This document shows positions 1 to 7,564 of a stretch of 18,522 nt of DNA, piece after piece (within the stretch, counting starts at the first letter, position 1; each line of letters starts with the position of its first letter). The notes below the pieces were generated by a model. The model saw only the letters and a list, made by a program, of their open reading frames with translations. It did no database searches and was not told the origin of the DNA. The DNA is taken from contig JBBSDW010000059.1 in the NCBI GenBank assembly GCA_038240295.1, positions 1 through 18,522 of the forward strand, in the 5' to 3' direction. This DNA comes from JABDDM01 sp038240295 (GTDB taxonomy: Bacteria; Bacteroidota; Ignavibacteria; Palsa-1295). Position numbers and translations under genes: made by a program.

Positions 1-822
1 GCCTCCCGCAGCAAACTCTCCCGTTAAGATCGCTCGACCGAGAAAGAGCGCCATGATCACCGTGAGTACCGGCTGAAGATTCTGGAAGATCGCGACTTTG
101 CTCGTCTCAAGTTTTCCGAGCGCATAAAACCACATCAGATAATTCACGACGGACGCCATGATGCCGAGATAAACAATTCGGAGCCAATCGACGCCTACGA
201 TCGAATGAATCGCAGAAAGATCGCCGAGGAAAAGTCCGATCGGCAAATAGACCAGTGTACCGATGATCATATTAAGCGCCGTGATGCGAACCGCCCCATA
301 TTTTTCAACAAGTGGCTTTCCCAAAAACGTGTAGAGCGACCAGGCGATGACCGCGATAAAGATCAGGATGTTGCCATCGAGATAACTCGGATGCAGATCC
401 CCGACAGGCTCTCTCATGATGAGCACGACGCCTAAGAACGCGGTGACGATCCCGACCCATTTCTTCCACGATGCCCGCTCACGTTGAACGCCGAGCGTCA
501 AAAGAAACACGAAGAGCGGCGTCATCGCGTAAAGCAAAGCGCTGTTCGCGGGTGAAGTTCGCTTGATGCCTTCAAGATAAAGAAACTGATTGATCGGGAC
601 GTTAAGCAATCCGACTATGAGCAGGCGCATCTTGTCACCCGAGGCGATCGGAAGTGCTCGCGAGGATTTCCGTATCCAGATCAGTGCACCAAGGGCAACA
701 CTCGCGATCGAGGCACGAAAGACGAGGACGATCATCGGATCGATATGCTGCGTCGCATCCTGCGCGACAAGATGCGTCGTGCTCGCGATGAGCTGCTGAA
801 TGACGAGGATGAAATAGATCAT
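1..822 (-). CDS. EamA-family (DMT superfamily) transporter, C-terminus cut by window edge
   Basis: Inner-membrane exporter or permease of the drug/metabolite transporter superfamily; the substrate cannot be told from sequence. The minus-strand frame opens with ATG at 822 and stays open to base 1, giving 274 residues, about 20-30 short of the usual ~300. It shows the two-fold EamA repeat: the first half ends in a segment with NSALLYAMTPLFVFLLTL (a typical EamA helix 3-4 pattern), followed by a short Met-Arg-Glu-Pro linker. The second half has IFIAVIAWSLYTFLGKPLVEK and later KVAIFQNLQPVLTVIMALF, the classic 'xQPV' helix of the second repeat. About nine of the expected ten membrane helices are present. 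The ATG overlaps the stop of the glycosyltransferase upstream by four bases (ATGA), so translational coupling is likely. The family assignment is firm, the role is not. Confidence 0.9.
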   Translation of the reverse strand, partial: MIYFILVIQQLIASTTHLVAQDATQHIDPMIVLVFRASIASVALGALIWIRKSSRALPIASGDKMRLLIVGLLNVPINQFLYLEGIKRTSPANSALLYAMTPLFVFLLTLGVQRERASWKKWVGIVTAFLGVVLIMREPVGDLHPSYLDGNILIFIAVIAWSLYTFLGKPLVEKYGAVRITALNMIIGTLVYLPIGLFLGDLSAIHSIVGVDWLRIVYLGIMASVVNYLMWFYALGKLETSKVAIFQNLQPVLTVIMALFLGRAILTGEFAAGG

Positions 823-1964
823 TCCAGAAACAGCGTCTCGATCAGGTCGGTAAGCTTTTTAAGCTCGATGGTTGCGTTCAGTGATGTTTCAAAGCGGAGT
901 CTGGCCGCATGCTTAACCGCAGGATCTTTCGCAGCACCAAGCGCTGCGACTGCTGCTACAACAATTTCGGACGGCTTTGCAGGATTTGCGTAGAAGAGCC
1001 ACGGTTCACCTTCTCCAAATAACTCGCGAACATGAATGAGCGGCGAGCTTATCGTGGTGAGACCAGCCGCCATATATTCGAATAATTTGGAGGGCAACGC
1101 ATATTCATAGCTAAGCGACACTGGTTCGATAAGCGAAATGCCAACATCGCACGCAGCAAGCATCGACAGCGCCTCATCGCTTTCAATTGCACCAGCGAAG
1201 ATCACTCGGCCACTCTGAATTTGGTCGTGAGCAAGCGTTTCGAGACTTGCTCGTTCGTCGCCTTCTCCGATGATTAAAAGCCTGCTCGTATCGTCGATCG
1301 AGGGAAGCGTCTTGATGAAGTGCGCAATGCCTCTTCCCTTCTGCAAGCCACCGAGATACACAAAGAGGGCTGCATCGTTTGGTATCCGATAGCGCGAGCG
1401 AAGCGACGTGTCAATGTTTTGAGGCTGGAGCGCCGGAAGATTCCGGATCAAGAGGCCGCGTGGAATGAAATGATGCGCCGCAAAGATCGCCTCGTAATCA
1501 TGCGTCCCCGTTACAAGGATCGCATCCATCGCGCCGAGATATTTCCCTTCGAACCGCAGCCAGCTTCGCTTGACCGTCGGTCGACCAATCAGCGAAGGAA
1601 GCTCGGTGTATACCTCACGAGAATCGTAGATTGCGCGGAGCGTGCGCCCCTTCCGTTTCGCGATCGCCGCTGCTCCTAACGAATAGAGATCGCAGGCGAT
1701 CACGAGATCGACCGGATCACCTCGCAGCACAGACTTCGTCACCTTGCGGTGATACTCGAGAAACTTCAGTGGCCCTCGACTGCGAGATAGCAGAATGGTG
1801 TGGACGCCGGCTGATTGCTCGCCGCTGACAGTTACACCGCAAAGAATTTCGACCGAGTGCCCCGCACTGCGAAGGAAACCGGCAAAACTCAGGATACGCC
1901 GATCGAATCGCGAATCCCCTAAAAAGAGAAGCTTGATCGAAAGCGACCGCTTGCCTTCGATCAC
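819..1964 (-). CDS. Glycosyltransferase, GT4-like (GT-B fold)
   Basis: Cytoplasmic or membrane-associated sugar transferase, 381 residues, probably adding a nucleotide-activated sugar to a lipid-linked or surface glycan. The N-terminal Rossmann half begins KLLFLGDSRFDRRILSFAGFL. The C-terminal half carries GT4 hallmarks: YLGGLQKGRG (start of the donor domain), LLIIGEGDE, then CDVGISLIEP followed by ALPSKLFEYMAAG, the region where GT4 enzymes hold the nucleotide sugar with a conserved glutamate. Translation starts at GTG (1964), whose bases overlap the TGA of the FemAB-like gene; no ATG lies near the N-terminus before the first beta strand. The downstream EamA gene overlaps its stop. The trio is one transcription unit. 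Donor and acceptor cannot be predicted. Confidence 0.9.
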   Translation of the reverse strand: MIEGKRSLSIKLLFLGDSRFDRRILSFAGFLRSAGHSVEILCGVTVSGEQSAGVHTILLSRSRGPLKFLEYHRKVTKSVLRGDPVDLVIACDLYSLGAAAIAKRKGRTLRAIYDSREVYTELPSLIGRPTVKRSWLRFEGKYLGAMDAILVTGTHDYEAIFAAHHFIPRGLLIRNLPALQPQNIDTSLRSRYRIPNDAALFVYLGGLQKGRGIAHFIKTLPSIDDTSRLLIIGEGDERASLETLAHDQIQSGRVIFAGAIESDEALSMLAACDVGISLIEPVSLSYEYALPSKLFEYMAAGLTTISSPLIHVRELFGEGEPWLFYANPAKPSEIVVAAVAALGAAKDPAVKHAARLRFETSLNATIELKKLTDLIETLFLE

Positions 1965-3028
1965 TTCTTATACGACTTTGCGAGCGTGGAACGCAGGATC
2001 CCGCGGGAGTTAAACTTCTCTTTGAATTCGATAAGTGAGAGCGCCGGCGTCATCGGATTCTCGTCATTGGTATCCTGCGAGACGCCAAGATCGAAATAAC
2101 GATAGCCATTCTGTTGCGCCCACTGCATCATGATCTCCGAGAGCAAATAGATCGGCCGAACATCGCTGAACTCATAACGCATCATCGGATAAAACGAAAG
2201 CGGCACCCGCTTATTTGGCAGAAAAATAAGCGAGCCTGCAATGAGCTCACCGTCAAGCCTCAGGAGCCACAACTTGATCAGCTCGGGCAGCAGCTTGTTT
2301 AGTTGCTTCAGATCATCGAGCGAATGCGTAGGCTTTGCATCGCGGCGAGCTTTGTTCGAAACGATAATGGGGTAAAATTCTTCAAGCGCCTGGTCAAAAG
2401 TCTCGGTCGTTATTTCATCGATCGTGACACCGGGATAATGCGACTTCGCACGCCTGATGTAGCGCTTGGCAATCGGATCGAATGCTTCGGCAGGATCGCC
2501 TGACTCCGGCAACAGCGTGATATGCGAGATATAATGCCGCTGATAGGCATAGCCCGAATAAAGAAGCGCGAATTCGAGATTTTGCGAAAGCACAGGTTGA
2601 TAGAGCACGGGGGCGCTTGTCAGATGCACTTCTTCGATCCCGAGCTGTTCGATGTGATCTTCGAACGCCCAGACGATCGCAAGCGCTGTCGCGGCGTCAA
2701 TATCTTCGACGACAAAGCTTCCGTAACTCGCGCCGATGGGCGATTCGTAGCGCCGGCCGCTATTCGTTAATCCTCCCGGCAAAACTGCGACAAGCCGATC
2801 GCGATCGAAAAAAAGCAAATGATGAAAATCGAACTTGCCGGCAGGATGATACGAGAGGAACTGTTGCAAATGAAAAGCAGTCCCATTCATCGAGCGGCCA
2901 ACGAATGCGTCCCAGAGCGCTTTGTGCTCCGCTTCGTTATATTGGGCAACCCTGACGGAAGTTATCGTCGGGACTTCGTGTCCTTCTTCGTCGGGAGCCG
3001 TTCGTTTCGCGGAAGTGAGAATTGCCAT
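1961..3028 (-). CDS. FemAB/GNAT-fold acyl- or aminoacyl-transferase-like protein
   Basis: A 355-residue protein of the FemAB/BioF2-like GNAT family. Members transfer amino acids or acyl groups to peptidoglycan precursors or act in extracellular polysaccharide clusters. Visible features: an N-terminal GNAT half (LLFFDRDRLVAVLPGGL, then SPIGASYGSFVV), an arginine/lysine-rich helix KRYIRRAKSHYPGV typical of the family's second half, then LWLLRLDGELIAGSLIFL and YRYFDLGVSQDTN before a FKEKFNSRG terminus, closely matching the usual 'FKxxFG' ending. I chose ATG at 3028 (MAILTSAKR); a longer frame to a TTG at 3079 adds 17 poorly hydrophobic residues and has no better start signal. First gene of a coupled trio with the glycosyltransferase and the EamA transporter. 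The substrate is unknown; the neighbours suggest glycan or envelope modification. Confidence 0.85.
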   Translation of the reverse strand: MAILTSAKRTAPDEEGHEVPTITSVRVAQYNEAEHKALWDAFVGRSMNGTAFHLQQFLSYHPAGKFDFHHLLFFDRDRLVAVLPGGLTNSGRRYESPIGASYGSFVVEDIDAATALAIVWAFEDHIEQLGIEEVHLTSAPVLYQPVLSQNLEFALLYSGYAYQRHYISHITLLPESGDPAEAFDPIAKRYIRRAKSHYPGVTIDEITTETFDQALEEFYPIIVSNKARRDAKPTHSLDDLKQLNKLLPELIKLWLLRLDGELIAGSLIFLPNKRVPLSFYPMMRYEFSDVRPIYLLSEIMMQWAQQNGYRYFDLGVSQDTNDENPMTPALSLIEFKEKFNSRGILRSTLAKSYKK

Positions 3029-3266
3029 GCAAGAGCGTTTGTGCCCACCACTTAGAGCAGGTCGTTGGCGAAGAAACAAAAAGCGGGCACGAAAATTTCA
3101 GGAATAACCGTTCTATTACCCAACGTAAGAACCTGAAGCACCGCGAGCTACAGAGCACATCGCGTCAGGACCGTGATAAAAACCAGTTAACTGCGTGTTG
3201 TTCTCGTGGTCTGCCATAGCCAGTGCAGCCACATAGCACAGCCGATCAAGGCATAATCTTATACGA

Positions 3267-3839
3267 ATGATCAGGAAGACCGTTGCCCTCTTTTCGTTGA
3301 TTTTTCTGGCTGTGGCCATTTCAGGATGCCTGACGGCCGAACACAAAGAGACCCGAATCAAGCTCAATGCCGATGGCAAAAGCGGGAGCGGGACGATCCT
3401 CTTCGAGAATATTTCGAGCGAACCCGGCGACACCGCCGATGTCTCCAAAGACGACTTCAACAGTCTGATCACCGAATATTATCAAGGCCGGAAGATCGAG
3501 ACCGAGAACAAAGGCATGAAGAATGTTCGCAAGCGTCTCTATAAAGTCGATGGCAATTTAATGGGTGAGGTTCAGTTCGATTTCGACGATCTCGCCGATG
3601 TCGGATTTTTCCGATATAAAGATTCGGGTCCCTTCATGTATTATACGGTCGGCGAAGGCTTCTTTACCAGTGGGCAATACGAAGCAAGCAATGGCTCCTA
3701 TGCCGGTGAAAAAATGCCGGTGGTCTTTTGGGAGCCCGATCAGCGTGAGTTCTATCTGAAGATGGCGCTCTCGACGCCGCAGGAAGTTCGCAGACCGCTC
3801 GTCGCATTGTTCCAAGATTGGGAAACTAACCAACACTAA
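3267..3839 (+). CDS. Lipoprotein of unknown function
   Basis: 190 residues, not recognised as a named family. The first 21 residues are a type II signal peptide: MIRK, a hydrophobic stretch, then a lipobox AISGC with Cys21 as the expected lipidated residue, so the mature protein should be anchored in a membrane facing the periplasm or cell surface. The mature part is hydrophilic and probably beta-rich (TRIKLNADGKSGSGTILFENI, GEVQFDFDDLADVGFFRY, FMYYTVGEGFF). It stands alone on the plus strand, divergent from the FemAB-like gene and convergent with the decayed secreted-protein gene. A stem-loop lies just after its stop. No transport or enzyme motif is seen. The lipoprotein call is solid, the role is open. 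Confidence 0.85.
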   Translation: MIRKTVALFSLIFLAVAISGCLTAEHKETRIKLNADGKSGSGTILFENISSEPGDTADVSKDDFNSLITEYYQGRKIETENKGMKNVRKRLYKVDGNLMGEVQFDFDDLADVGFFRYKDSGPFMYYTVGEGFFTSGQYEASNGSYAGEKMPVVFWEPDQREFYLKMALSTPQEVRRPLVALFQDWETNQH

Positions 3840-3848
3840 GCATTCGCT

Positions 3849-3880
3849 CTGGTGGTCACAAGTCCTTGTCGGCCCACCAG
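3849..3880 (+). terminator. Stem-loop after the lipoprotein gene, possible bidirectional terminator
   Basis: CTGGTGG (3849-3855) pairs with CCACCAG (3874-3880), and inside it ACAAG (3858-3862) pairs with CTTGT (3865-3869) around a TC loop. The stem-loop starts ten bases after the lipoprotein stop, between two converging genes. There is no T-run on either side, so it is not a classical Rho-independent terminator; it may only protect the 3' end. Confidence 0.4.
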
Positions 3881-3924
3881 AACTCGATCCCTGTAACCAT
3901 CCCTCCGGTACGCTTCTTTTGACA

Positions 3925-4319
3925 CTACTTTATCAGCAGCATTTTGCGGCTGAATGTTGCGCCGGCAGAATTCAAATCTGCACACAAAAATCCCGCTCGG
4001 TGCATTTCCAGCTTTCCATTCCAAAAAGTTTATAGTGATTCGATATCAACAATAGATCGCCTCGTGAGATCGCGAGGTGGGTTATGTCTTCCCCGATTGG
4101 AGCACCATTATCGGATTCAATCCAAGTCTCGCAATTGCTCGAGCTACGAAAGAGAAGTCTCTGAAGGTTCGCAATGATCGCCGAATCAACAACTACGGCA
4201 CCATTTAACACCGTATTTGGCGCATTCAATTTTACCCATTGAGAACGAGCGCTCAAGACGGGAAGCAATAACAATATTGCCACCACAAATAGAAGGATAT
4301 TTCGCCTGGGCCGGCGCAT
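3925..4319 (-). pseudogene. Decayed T9SS-secreted beta-propeller (BNR/Asp-box) protein
   Basis: The remains of a secreted protein. The intact part (4319-3972, 115 codons) starts with a signal peptide (RRPRRN, then a hydrophobic stretch to LSARSQ) and continues with the pattern of BNR/YCF48-like propeller repeats: DSAIIANLQRLLFRSSSNCETW, where a functional Asp-box would read S-x-D-x-G-x-x-W, then GEDITHLAISRGDLLLISN. The frame then stops. In a second frame (4003-3971) one reads APSGIFVCRFE, and in a third (3972-3925) NSAGATFSRKMLLIK followed by TAG. Together these match the end of a type A T9SS sorting domain (PSGIY-x-x-R ... KKMLLxK). The gene has therefore lost most of its middle and carries two frame changes. 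It starts five bases after gpmA stops. A short expressed 115-residue protein cannot be excluded. Confidence 0.65.
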
Positions 4320-4324
4320 TTTTC

Positions 4325-5008
4325 CTACGGCTTCAAAACTGCTTCCGCGACCTCATGATCGGCGCGAGTGTCTTCCCGAAGGATCGGCTTGTGCGCAGTG
4401 TCAACATCGAGCACCTGCTTATTACTTGCTTTTCCGTCGGAGTCGATCTCATAAATGATCGAGATCGCGTTCGGAATGTTCAGATTGAGAACTTCTTCCT
4501 TCGAAAGATTATCAAGCTTCATCACGATCGCTCTGAGTGAATTGCCGTGAGCCGAAACGATCACATTTTCCTTTTTCGCGAACGGCAGGATCGCTGACTC
4601 GAAATACGGCAGCGTTCGGTTGGCAGTATCGTGCAGGCTCTCGCCGTTGGGGGGCGGAATGTCATAGCTGCGGCGCCATTGGTGCACGAGATCGGCGCCA
4701 AATCTATCGGAGCACTCACCTTTGTTCAATCCCTGCAGATCGCCATACATCCGCTCGTTCAGTGCTTTATCTTTGGTGATCGGTACGTTCGGTTGTTCGG
4801 CGGCGCGGAGAAGCTCTTCGAGCGTAACGATTGCGCGCTTCAGCACCGATGTAAATCCACGGGAAAGTTTGATGTCGCGCAGCAGGAGTCCGGCAGCGTA
4901 AGCATCTTTCTTCCCCTTTTCTGTCAACTCGACATCGACCCATCCGGTGAATCTGTTCTCGAGATTCCAGGTCGATTCACCGTGACGGATCAGGATCAGT
5001 TTAGCCAT
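4325..5008 (-). CDS. gpmA: 2,3-bisphosphoglycerate-dependent phosphoglycerate mutase
   Basis: Interconverts 3-phosphoglycerate and 2-phosphoglycerate in glycolysis and gluconeogenesis, in the cytoplasm, through a phosphohistidine. The 227 residues start with the RHGES motif; His9 is the residue that becomes phosphorylated. TGWVDVELTEKG, SVLKRAIVTL, NERMYGDLQGLNK (Glu85 being the proton donor position) and SAHGNSLRAI (second catalytic His154) are all in place. It is of the shorter (~228 residue) bacterial form rather than the 250-residue enterobacterial form. It starts six bases after mreD and is followed five bases later by a decayed gene. Its place at the end of the mreBCD cluster, where mrdA or rodA often sits, is unusual, but the enzyme itself looks intact. 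Confidence 0.95.
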   Translation of the reverse strand: MAKLILIRHGESTWNLENRFTGWVDVELTEKGKKDAYAAGLLLRDIKLSRGFTSVLKRAIVTLEELLRAAEQPNVPITKDKALNERMYGDLQGLNKGECSDRFGADLVHQWRRSYDIPPPNGESLHDTANRTLPYFESAILPFAKKENVIVSAHGNSLRAIVMKLDNLSKEEVLNLNIPNAISIIYEIDSDGKASNKQVLDVDTAHKPILREDTRADHEVAEAVLKP

Positions 5009-5014
5009 GTAGTA

Positions 5015-5497
5015 TTAGTAAGCGCGTCGGCGTGACCAGTACAAGACCGGCAGGATTGCGATCACGACAGTATAGAGCGCACCGACGGCGCCATATCGAA
5101 ATGCAAATTCGATAAATGAGATCTCGCTCGCTCTCGTATAAAGAAAATAGAAGAGAAAATTATTGATGACCGCCGCAAGAAGCGTAAGCAAAAGGAATGG
5201 CCAGTTGCGAACATGCTGCTCGATCTTTTCGGGATCGTAGAAAAAGCCGATCAAAAAGCAGGCGACAGTTTTCGAGAGCGTGTGCGCGCCGAGAATGCCT
5301 GAGGAAAAAATATCGAGAATGAGCCCGAGCGCGAAGCCCGAGGTTTCGCCGACGAACTGACCTTCGCGGATCGTGATCCAGACAAGAAAAATGAGGACGA
5401 AATCGGGCGATGCTCCGGCGATCGAAAGGAACCGGCTGAAGAGCACCTGCAGCGCCACCAGTACGATTCCGACTCCTGCGTAAATGAGATAGTTCAA
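5015..5497 (-). CDS. mreD: Rod shape-determining protein MreD
   Basis: Small integral membrane protein of the elongasome, linking MreC and the MreB filaments to wall synthesis. 160 residues with about five hydrophobic helices. Family signatures are PDFVLIFLVWITIREG and GFALGLILDIFSSGILGAHTLSKT, the conserved Gly-rich 'GL-x-x-D' segment of MreD, and a basic C-terminus (SRRRAY). The start is TTG at 5497; GGAG eight bases ahead of it is one of the few clear ribosome binding sites in the window and decides this start. Twenty-two bases separate it from mreC, and gpmA follows after six bases, so the three are surely co-transcribed. Confidence 0.93.
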   Translation of the reverse strand: MNYLIYAGVGIVLVALQVLFSRFLSIAGASPDFVLIFLVWITIREGQFVGETSGFALGLILDIFSSGILGAHTLSKTVACFLIGFFYDPEKIEQHVRNWPFLLLTLLAAVINNFLFYFLYTRASEISFIEFAFRYGAVGALYTVVIAILPVLYWSRRRAY

Positions 5498-5519
5498 GCG
5501 GGTTGCTCCAAATTAGCTC

Positions 5520-6380
5520 TTACTTTTTCAATGCCTGCTTCGTAGCATCGTCCTTCGCCTTTTGTTCGAGCGTAAGCCGCTCCTGTTCGAGATTGATATC
5601 CTTGAGCACAACGTACACATGCTCGACGCGGAATAAATTTACTGTCGGCTCGACAGTCACACTTCGAAAGAGTGAATTTGGCTCCGGCTGAATTTTAAGC
5701 ACGGTACCGATCGGGACTTCTGCCGGGAAGAACGTAGAATATTCGCTGCTTACGATCAGATCGCCAACCTGCACATCGAGCGCCTTCGGCACATTCCGCA
5801 TGACGAGCGTCGGACCGCCATCCCAGGCGACGATCCCTTCGACGCGCGTTCTTCCCACTTTCGCTGCTGCTCGGAAATCGCGATTGAAGAGCATCTCGAC
5901 CAACGAAAAATGCGCACTTGTCGAATAGATTTTTCCGACGAGTCCGGCATCGGTCACAACCGCCATACCCTTGGCGACACCATCGGACTCGCCTCGCGAT
6001 AGCGTGATCATGTTTCGCTCGAAGGTCGTCGTTTTGCCGACGACTTCTGCCGGCAGCAACTTCCACTCGGGACGCATTCCGATGCCGAGCAATCTTCGAA
6101 GTTCATCATTCTCGACTTTCGAGCGGCGCAATCTTCCGACTTCGGATGCAAGTTCGATCGCCTGCTGACGGAGTTCGGCATTTTCTCTGCTGAGCGTGAA
6201 CGGATTCATGATCCAGGAAGTCGAGGATTGAATGACACCTACTACTCCGGTCGTAAATGCGCGAAGCGGCATGACATCTGTCGATTGACTGATGCCGATC
6301 AGCACAAGCGCTGCGGCAACATAGGCCGCGAGCGCAACATACTCCTTGAAGGCTATGAGAATGTCGAGGATACGCTTCAT
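5520..6380 (-). CDS. mreC: Rod shape-determining protein MreC
   Basis: Bitopic inner-membrane protein whose periplasmic part activates the elongasome wall synthases. 286 residues: short cytoplasmic tail (MKRILDILIAFKEY), one membrane helix at about 14-31, a coiled coil at about 64-97 (RENAELRQQAIELASEVGRL), then the two-barrel MreC domain at about 106-265. GVAKGMAVVTDAGLVGKI and the paired TRVEGIVAWDGGPTLVMRNV and VGDLIVSSEYSTFFPAEVP strands are typical. The C-terminus is a charged helix ending in Lys-Lys. The ATG at 6380 lies in the first unit of a tandem repeat that extends upstream. The 126-base gap to mreB contains a TAnnTTTG box, so mreC may have its own promoter in addition to the operon promoter. 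Confidence 0.95.
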   Translation of the reverse strand: MKRILDILIAFKEYVALAAYVAAALVLIGISQSTDVMPLRAFTTGVVGVIQSSTSWIMNPFTLSRENAELRQQAIELASEVGRLRRSKVENDELRRLLGIGMRPEWKLLPAEVVGKTTTFERNMITLSRGESDGVAKGMAVVTDAGLVGKIYSTSAHFSLVEMLFNRDFRAAAKVGRTRVEGIVAWDGGPTLVMRNVPKALDVQVGDLIVSSEYSTFFPAEVPIGTVLKIQPEPNSLFRSVTVEPTVNLFRVEHVYVVLKDINLEQERLTLEQKAKDDATKQALKK

Positions 6381-6436
6381 CTACGAAGATTCACTTCATC
6401 TAAGAACGATTCACTTGATCTAAGAACGATTCACGA
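6378..6436 (-). repeat. Three tandem ~20-base repeats overlapping the mreC start codon
   Basis: Three head-to-tail units: 6378-6396 (19 bases), 6397-6416 and 6417-6436 (20 bases each). On the plus strand the second reads catctaagaacgattcactt and the others differ at a few positions. On the coding (minus) strand unit one holds the mreC ATG. Unit two holds a matching ATG that reads ATG-AAG-TGA (6399-6391), and unit three has GAT instead of ATG. Confidence 0.85.
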
Positions 6437-6467
6437 TGCTTCGCTTAAATTACTCCGAGGTTCGCCG

Positions 6468-6475
6468 CAAAGTTA
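6468..6475 (-). promoter_or_regulatory. TAACTTTG, candidate Bacteroidota-type -7 box upstream of mreC
   Basis: On the minus strand this is TAACTTTG, matching the Bacteroidota consensus TAnnTTTG. It lies 88 bases upstream of the mreC ATG in the mreB-mreC gap, correctly oriented. No clear TTTG or TTG -33 element is seen 19-21 bases further upstream, so the evidence rests on the -7 box and its location. Confidence 0.35.
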
Positions 6476-6506
6476 CTTACGTATTGACACTGGATATTGT
6501 CGCGAA

Positions 6507-7526
6507 TTAATATCTTCTGCTCTTGATGAGAACGCGCATGTATTTCTCAAGATTTTCCAGCACTTTGCCGGTACCGCGAACAACAGCCGTCAGTGGATCG
6601 TCGGCGACGTGTACCGGAAGATTCGTCTCGAGCCGCAAGCGCTCGTCGAGTCCTTTTAACAGCGCACCTCCGCCCGAGAGCATCATTCCACGATCGAGAA
6701 TATCTGCCGACAATTCCGGAGGTGTGCGCTCCAAGCTCACCTTCACCGCTTCGACGATCTGATTGACCGGGTCGGCAAGCGCCTCGCGAACTTCGCTCGA
6801 ACTAACCTCGATCGTCTTCGGAATTCCCGCAACAAGATCGCGCCCCTTCACCTCGACCATCAGCTCCTCTTCGAGCGGCATCGCGGAGCCGACCTGGCAC
6901 TTGATCATCTCAGCCGTTCGCTCGCCGATCATCAGGTTGTAATTCCGTTTGAAGAATTGCATGACCGCCATCGTAAGCTCATCGCCCGCGACGCGGATCG
7001 ACTCCTGATTGACGATTCCGGAAAGTGCGATAACTGCTATCTCTGTCGTACCACCACCAATATCGATGATAATATTTCCGACAGGCGCCTCCACTTCTAC
7101 GCCAATTCCTATTGCCGCAGCCATCGGTTCTGCAATTAGATGGACTTCTTTTGCACCGGCATGCTCGGCAGAGTCGCGAACGGCGCGCTTCTCTACTTCC
7201 GTGATGCCCGATGGCACACTGATCACGATCCGGCGCGATGGAAGCCATGATGGATGGACGCGTTTGATGAGTGCGCGAAGCATTCCTTCGGCGATCTCGA
7301 AATCGGCGATCACGCCATCTTTCATCGGACGGATCGTCTGGATATCGCGATGCGTGCGACCGACCATGGCCTGCGCTTCGCGTCCGATCGCGACGATCTT
7401 TTTTGTCGTCGTATCAAAGGCGACGATCGAAGGCTCGTTGAGGACGATTCCCTTGCCCTTCGTGTAGATCAGCGTGTTGGCTGTCCCTAAGTCGATTGCA
7501 ATATCTGCACTGAAAACGCTAAACAT
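6507..7526 (-). CDS. mreB: Rod shape-determining protein MreB (bacterial actin)
   Basis: ATP-binding actin homologue that forms membrane-bound filaments and orients lateral wall synthesis. 339 residues, the usual family length. Actin-fold signatures are all present: phosphate-1 loop AIDLGTANTLIY (residues 10-21), PSGITEVEKRA (106-115), the connecting motif LIAEPMAAAIG (130-140), phosphate-2 loop DIGGGTTEIAV (155-165), and the adenosine loop MMLSGGGALLKGLDE near 285-300. No internal break. It starts 38 bases after purH and is followed 126 bases later by mreC. There is no Shine-Dalgarno sequence before the ATG at 7526, in line with the rest of the window. Confidence 0.97.
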   Translation of the reverse strand: MFSVFSADIAIDLGTANTLIYTKGKGIVLNEPSIVAFDTTTKKIVAIGREAQAMVGRTHRDIQTIRPMKDGVIADFEIAEGMLRALIKRVHPSWLPSRRIVISVPSGITEVEKRAVRDSAEHAGAKEVHLIAEPMAAAIGIGVEVEAPVGNIIIDIGGGTTEIAVIALSGIVNQESIRVAGDELTMAVMQFFKRNYNLMIGERTAEMIKCQVGSAMPLEEELMVEVKGRDLVAGIPKTIEVSSSEVREALADPVNQIVEAVKVSLERTPPELSADILDRGMMLSGGGALLKGLDERLRLETNLPVHVADDPLTAVVRGTGKVLENLEKYMRVLIKSRRY

Positions 7527-7564
7527 TTGGGGTCGATCGGTTAATCGGTGAACAACTAAAAATC

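Noticed and set aside
3029..3079. Upstream TTG start for the FemAB-like gene
   Set aside because: It adds 17 residues rich in Arg, Gly and Ser that do not fit the family N-terminus; ATG at 3028 is simpler.
3116..3472. 118-codon minus-strand frame opposite the lipoprotein start
   Set aside because: Overlaps the convincing signal peptide and lipobox of the plus-strand gene; its product has no recognisable feature.
7009..7467. 152-codon plus-strand frame
   Set aside because: Antisense to mreB; Ile/Ser/Thr-rich product that mirrors mreB codon use.
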